From: Halieaceae bacterium | GTDB taxonomy: Bacteria > Pseudomonadota > Gammaproteobacteria > Pseudomonadales > Halieaceae | DNA: 10,305 nt | Assembly (NCBI GenBank): GCA_003523185.1 | Contig: DPGN01000077.1 | Span: 1 to 10,305, forward strand | Reading direction: 5' to 3' | In this document: positions 7,716-10,305 of the stretch, one piece after another | Numbering within the stretch: position 1 is the first letter of the stretch | Layout: each line of letters opens with the position of its first letter | Made by a program: the position numbers and the translations under genes | The notes under the pieces: generated by a model | Told to the model about the DNA's origin: nothing | Databases searched by the model: none | What the model saw: the letters and a program-made list of their open reading frames with translations, nothing else

Positions 7716-7808
7716 AACACACCTCGCTTTAATTTTTAACAACGTTCGTCTGATTTAAGGTTATTACGTACTTTGCTCCGAAACCGCACATTACGGACCG
7801 GGGGGGCT

Positions 7809-9035
7809 TTATAGTAGATCTCCACCCGCGGCCAAAGCGGTTGTGCCGTCGCGTTCATAGGCGCGCAGTACATTCTTCCCTACTTTCCAGCGGTGAACTT
7901 CATCCGGCCCATCAACCAAGCGCTGGCTTCGAATCGATGTATACCAATCCGCTAGCGGTGTATCTCGTGAGTACCCTAGTGACCCATGAAGCTGGAGCGC
8001 GGTATCCACGACCTGATGAACCATATTGGCCAGAAATATTTTGGCAATCGAGTTTTCCTGAGTCATATCGAGCCCGTTCTCTGCCTTGTAGGCAATATGC
8101 ATCAACATGAGGCGCGCTTTATAAATCTCGGCCGCACAGTCCGCTAGCATGAACTGCACACTTTGACGATCAGAGAGCTTTTTCCCAAAAGTCTCTCGCT
8201 CCAGTACATGTTTGGCCGCCATGTCGAGCGCTCGCTGCGCTTTAGCAACGTTGTGCATGCCATGCCGCAAACGACCGTAGCCAAGGCGGTGTTGGCCCAT
8301 GTTGAACCCTTGACCCCGTCCCCCCAGCAAATTCGCCTTTGGCACAATCAGATTTTTTATTTCGATCTCGCAGTGGGCAGCACCTAATCGTTCACCTAGC
8401 GGTGTGTGACGATGCATGGTGTCGATATTCCGAAGAATTTTGAAACCGGGATTGGGCAACTCGACGATGAACGTAGAAAACTGCTGATGTCGCGGTGCGT
8501 CGGGGTCAGTCTTTGCCATAACTACGGCGATATCGGCCACGTTTGCCGACGAGATGTACCATTTATCGCCGTTCAGTACGTAATTATCGCCGTCTTCCAC
8601 CGCCCTCGTTTTCATCCCCGTTGCATCTGCGCCGCCTCCTTTCTCGGTCATGGCGTAGCACACTCGTTTCTCACCAGCCACGAGAGGCTTGAGGAAGGCT
8701 TCGTGCTGATACTCGGTGCCGTGGTGCAGCAGCGTCATCATTGTCGCGTCATCAGGGCCTTGGGTGTTTAGCGCGAGGGCTCCTAAAATCGACTCACCTA
8801 ATTCCATCTGCACTAATGCATTTGCTAAAGGCTTGAGCCCCATGCCACCCCATTCGACGGGAAAAAAAGGACACCAAAGCCCTTTGGCTCGCGCTTTTTG
8901 ACGCAGCTCTGCGAGTATCTCGTCATAGGTATCGACTGTGAGTCCCTTTTCAGCGGGCATACAGACGTCATGCACAAACTCTCGCACAATGTTTCGGACT
9001 AACTTGGTTTCCTCGGGTATTTCAAAATCGATCAT
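7809..9035 (-). CDS. Acyl-CoA dehydrogenase, ACAD10/11-like
   Basis: A 408-residue FAD-dependent dehydrogenase that would introduce an alpha,beta double bond into an acyl-CoA, passing electrons to ETF. The full family layout is present: N-terminal helical domain (1-122), the flavin-contacting CYAMTE (126-131) and KWYIS (158-162) in the beta-domain, RETFGKKL (280-287) and QLHGSLGYS (348-356) in the C-terminal domain. The catalytic segment reads VDGPDEVH (374-381), placing Asp375 where medium-chain enzymes have Glu376 (YEGT). DGPDEVH is the signature of ACAD10/ACAD11 and their bacterial relatives, some of which act on 4-hydroxy-acyl-CoA. No kinase (APH) partner lies here. The ATG is preceded by GAGGT and, just before that, an 11-A run. 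It may be transcribed with the VOC gene downstream. Confidence 0.94.
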   Translation of the reverse strand: MIDFEIPEETKLVRNIVREFVHDVCMPAEKGLTVDTYDEILAELRQKARAKGLWCPFFPVEWGGMGLKPLANALVQMELGESILGALALNTQGPDDATMMTLLHHGTEYQHEAFLKPLVAGEKRVCYAMTEKGGGADATGMKTRAVEDGDNYVLNGDKWYISSANVADIAVVMAKTDPDAPRHQQFSTFIVELPNPGFKILRNIDTMHRHTPLGERLGAAHCEIEIKNLIVPKANLLGGRGQGFNMGQHRLGYGRLRHGMHNVAKAQRALDMAAKHVLERETFGKKLSDRQSVQFMLADCAAEIYKARLMLMHIAYKAENGLDMTQENSIAKIFLANMVHQVVDTALQLHGSLGYSRDTPLADWYTSIRSQRLVDGPDEVHRWKVGKNVLRAYERDGTTALAAGGDLL

Positions 9036-9045
9036 GGGTAACCTC

Positions 9046-9056
9046 TTTTTTTTTTT
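9046..9056 (-). repeat. A11 homopolymer in the dehydrogenase leader
   Basis: Eleven consecutive A on the minus strand (T on the plus strand) directly upstream of the GAGGT ribosome site of the acyl-CoA dehydrogenase. A run this long can slip in replication or transcription. Being in the leader it would alter spacing or ribosome access, not reading frame. As an A-rich stretch it may also enhance translation. Confidence 0.6.
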
Positions 9057-9133
9057 CGTTACTAATTTTTATCGTTACTGACGTTGGTCTCTCTTCGTTT
9101 TATTGTTCTTCGACTGCTGGTTAGTCGTTGCAA

Positions 9134-9142
9134 GTTATAGCA
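9134..9142 (-). promoter_or_regulatory. Candidate extended -10 promoter for the acyl-CoA dehydrogenase
   Basis: On the minus strand this reads TGCTATAAC, an extended -10 (TGn) followed by TATAAC (5 of 6 to consensus). There is no good -35, which extended -10 promoters can lack. Transcription would start near 9127 and give a leader of about 90 bases containing the A11 run. Motif match only. The rest of the gap 9036-9279 shows no open frame or terminator that I can support. Confidence 0.35.
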
Positions 9143-9279
9143 GCACTTGTTGAGCAAACGGGATTTCGCCAATCGTTTATGAGCGGACCATCACTCAGCA
9201 GTGCAACGCATGAGCAATTCGCCATGCCCAGCATTTGCGCCGTAGCTTTGGCTAAAATACGATGATGCATACTTGAGCT

Positions 9280-9903
9280 TCAACACACTCTCAAAACAAC
9301 AAAACGGCATTCAGAACCCTCGGAGTGAATGTAGGGCTCGAGTCTTATTTGTTCGATTCGTGCGACCCCTGAGACATGTAAGTCGGTCACAAAATCAATG
9401 AAGTTCGTCGACTGCCAGTAATCGTCTCTCACCGTGAAAACCAATACGCCACCAGAGCGTGTAACCCGCGCAAGCTCTGTGACAGCCTCGGGTTTAACAT
9501 GGGTCGACGTGAAGGTACCGATACAGGTCACCGCATCATAGCTATCCGATGGCAACGTCAGAGGAAGATTCATATCCATTGTATGGAGCGCGTCATACAC
9601 ACCTTTCCTATCCGCCTCAGCGAGCATCCCGGATGAGTAGTCAATGCCAGTTATAGACGACATCCCCGCTTCTTTTAGGAGGACACCCACTAACCCAGTA
9701 CCGCAACCGGCATCCAATACCGCGAGCTCACGGGAGCCCATTGCCTCAAGGAGTAGCTGCACCGCTTTGTGAGGACTGGTATAGCCCCAGTCCTCCAGTA
9801 ATTCACGGTCATATCGATCCGCCCAACCGTCGTAGACCTCCATTAGCTCATCGGTAGATGCTGCGGTAAGAATTTTGACGTGTATGTCGGCTTGTTCACC
9901 CAT
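9280..9903 (-). CDS. Class I SAM-dependent methyltransferase, METTL27/WBSCR27-like
   Basis: A 207-residue cytosolic methyltransferase. The SAM-binding motif I is LDAGCGTGLVG (63-73), followed by the acidic-loop strand GIDYS (86-90), DMNLPL (110-115) and the motif IV strand YDAVTCIGTF (122-131), then TRSGGVLVFTVRDDYW (148-163) as the post-II/III region. The N-terminal segment VYDGWADRYDRELLEDWGY (23-41) and overall size recall the METTL27 (WBSCR27) group, whose substrate is not established. The ATG start has only a weak ribosome site (GGAT eight to eleven bases upstream). It is separated from the dehydrogenase by 244 bases, so it is probably a separate unit, perhaps sharing transcription with the small ORF 80 bases upstream. 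Substrate unknown. Confidence 0.88.
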   Translation of the reverse strand: MGEQADIHVKILTAASTDELMEVYDGWADRYDRELLEDWGYTSPHKAVQLLLEAMGSRELAVLDAGCGTGLVGVLLKEAGMSSITGIDYSSGMLAEADRKGVYDALHTMDMNLPLTLPSDSYDAVTCIGTFTSTHVKPEAVTELARVTRSGGVLVFTVRDDYWQSTNFIDFVTDLHVSGVARIEQIRLEPYIHSEGSECRFVVLRVC

Positions 9904-9982
9904 TGTTGTAATCCGTTTTTCTTATTATTTCTTTTCTGATCTTGGCTCTCGGCAAACGCCGCACCAATCACTGGTTCAGCCG

Positions 9983-10084
9983 TTAGCTCCCGAACGCGGC
10001 GTCTTTCACCGTCATCCAAAGCAGTGCAAACCCGCACATCAGCATGACTAATACGAAAGCACGTTCTGTTTCGTTTTTGAACAT
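9983..10084 (-). CDS. Possible 33-residue single-span membrane protein
   Basis: A short open frame of 33 residues: charged N-terminus (MFKNETER), a hydrophobic stretch at about 9-26 rich in Val, Leu, Met and Phe, and a short charged tail (VKDAAFGS). That is the layout of a small inner-membrane protein. A six-G run (10090-10095 on the plus strand as C) lies five bases before the ATG and could act as a ribosome site. It lies 79 bases upstream of the methyltransferase on the same strand. An in-frame ATG further upstream would give 65 residues, but the added part looks unlike coding sequence. I do not recognise it; chance cannot be excluded at this length. Confidence 0.4.
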   Translation of the reverse strand: MFKNETERAFVLVMLMCGFALLWMTVKDAAFGS

Positions 10085-10297
10085 GATTGCCCCCCAGCGA
10101 GACGGTATTGGATACACAGTAACCGGCCAAGACACTGTAGTCCAAACAATGTGCGCCAAAGGTATGAGTCGCGCTGACACGACTTATCATCGACTCACGT
10201 CTAAACAGGTGGAGAAAAGCTGGACGGATCTAGTCCATGACAATCATTTTTGGTTAATCTACACGCCATCTGCTCAACAAACCTGCCAAGGTCAGCT
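10085..10297. other. Intergenic region with a TGAGTCG motif cluster
   Basis: No convincing gene is seen; the open frame on the plus strand across 10044-10301 has no coding character. The region probably holds divergent promoters for the minus-strand genes to the left and a plus-strand gene to the right. It contains TGAGTCG at 10165-10171, and in inverse orientation CGACTTA at 10180-10186 and CGACTCA at 10191-10197, the last two exactly 11 bp apart. A weak plus-strand promoter candidate has ATGACA at 10237-10242 and TACACG at 10260-10265. Confidence 0.4.
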
Positions 10298-10305
10298 ATG
10301 AATCA
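10298..10305 (+). CDS. Possible start of a downstream gene (partial)
   Basis: ATG at 10298 is preceded by AAGG (10288-10291) with six bases between them, a fair ribosome site. Only two full codons are inside the window, so nothing can be said of the product. Reported because the preceding 200 bases look like a promoter region. Confidence 0.25.

Noticed and set aside
7740..7742. TTG as the start of the VOC gene
   Set aside because: A GTG at 7713-7715 has a better placed Shine-Dalgarno sequence and directly precedes the conserved VOC N-terminus.
9046..9060. T-run read as a plus-strand intrinsic terminator
   Set aside because: No stable hairpin precedes it on the plus strand and no plus-strand gene ends there.
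9951..9962. Short hairpin CGGC-AAAC-GCCG between the small ORF and the methyltransferase
   Set aside because: Only four base pairs with no T-run after it on either strand, so neither a terminator nor a clear regulatory structure.
9983..10180. 65-residue version of the small membrane ORF
   Set aside because: The extra N-terminal part lacks a ribosome site and looks like non-coding sequence; the inner ATG gives a cleaner small protein.
9843..10190. A 115-residue minus-strand open frame overlapping the methyltransferase start
   Set aside because: It overlaps a conserved gene in another frame and has low-complexity Asn/Lys/Arg composition typical of chance.
10044..10301. An 85-residue plus-strand open frame near the right end
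   Set aside because: No ribosome site, no recognisable domain, overlaps the likely promoter region and the small minus-strand ORF.

Overview
The window looks like ordinary chromosome from a Gram-negative proteobacterium, most likely a gammaproteobacterium. The evidence is a tripartite-type RND efflux operon, a CCA-encoding tRNA-Arg gene, mostly ATG starts with modest Shine-Dalgarno sequences, and base composition around one half G+C by eye. A marine, lipid-degrading lineage would fit the acyl-CoA dehydrogenase, but the sequence alone does not fix the taxon. I see no transposase, integrase, phage gene or CRISPR array.

Left part (1-5013, + strand): a three-gene operon. A periplasmic adaptor (148-1272) is followed 10 bases later by an RND permease (1283-4408), whose stop codon overlaps the start of a TetR-type regulator (4405-5013). 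Two similar imperfect palindromes, 22 bp apart centre to centre, lie just upstream of the adaptor (90-130). They are the best candidate operators for the regulator, which would then control its own operon. No TolC-like outer-membrane gene is present, so the pump would use one encoded elsewhere.

Middle part (5014-7299, + strand): an unrecognised 105-residue membrane protein (5103-5420), a tRNA-Arg(UCU) gene (5453-5529), and a CPA2-type cation/proton antiporter ending in an NAD-binding (RCK/TrkA-N) domain (5737-7299). A perfect 8-bp inverted repeat (5584-5614) touches a candidate promoter in front of the antiporter.

Right part (7302-10084, - strand): a VOC-fold metalloprotein (7302-7715, GTG start) whose 3' end is 2 bp from that of the antiporter; an acyl-CoA dehydrogenase of the ACAD10/11 type, with Asp where the classical family has its catalytic Glu (7809-9035); a class I SAM methyltransferase resembling METTL27/WBSCR27 (9280-9903); and a possible 33-residue single-span membrane protein (9983-10084). 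The last bases (10298 onward) may begin another + strand gene.

Nothing amounts to a clearly new system. The points most worth a second look are the tandem operator-like palindromes, the altered proton-relay residues of the RND permease, the ACAD10/11-like dehydrogenase with its A11 leader tract, and the two small membrane proteins.
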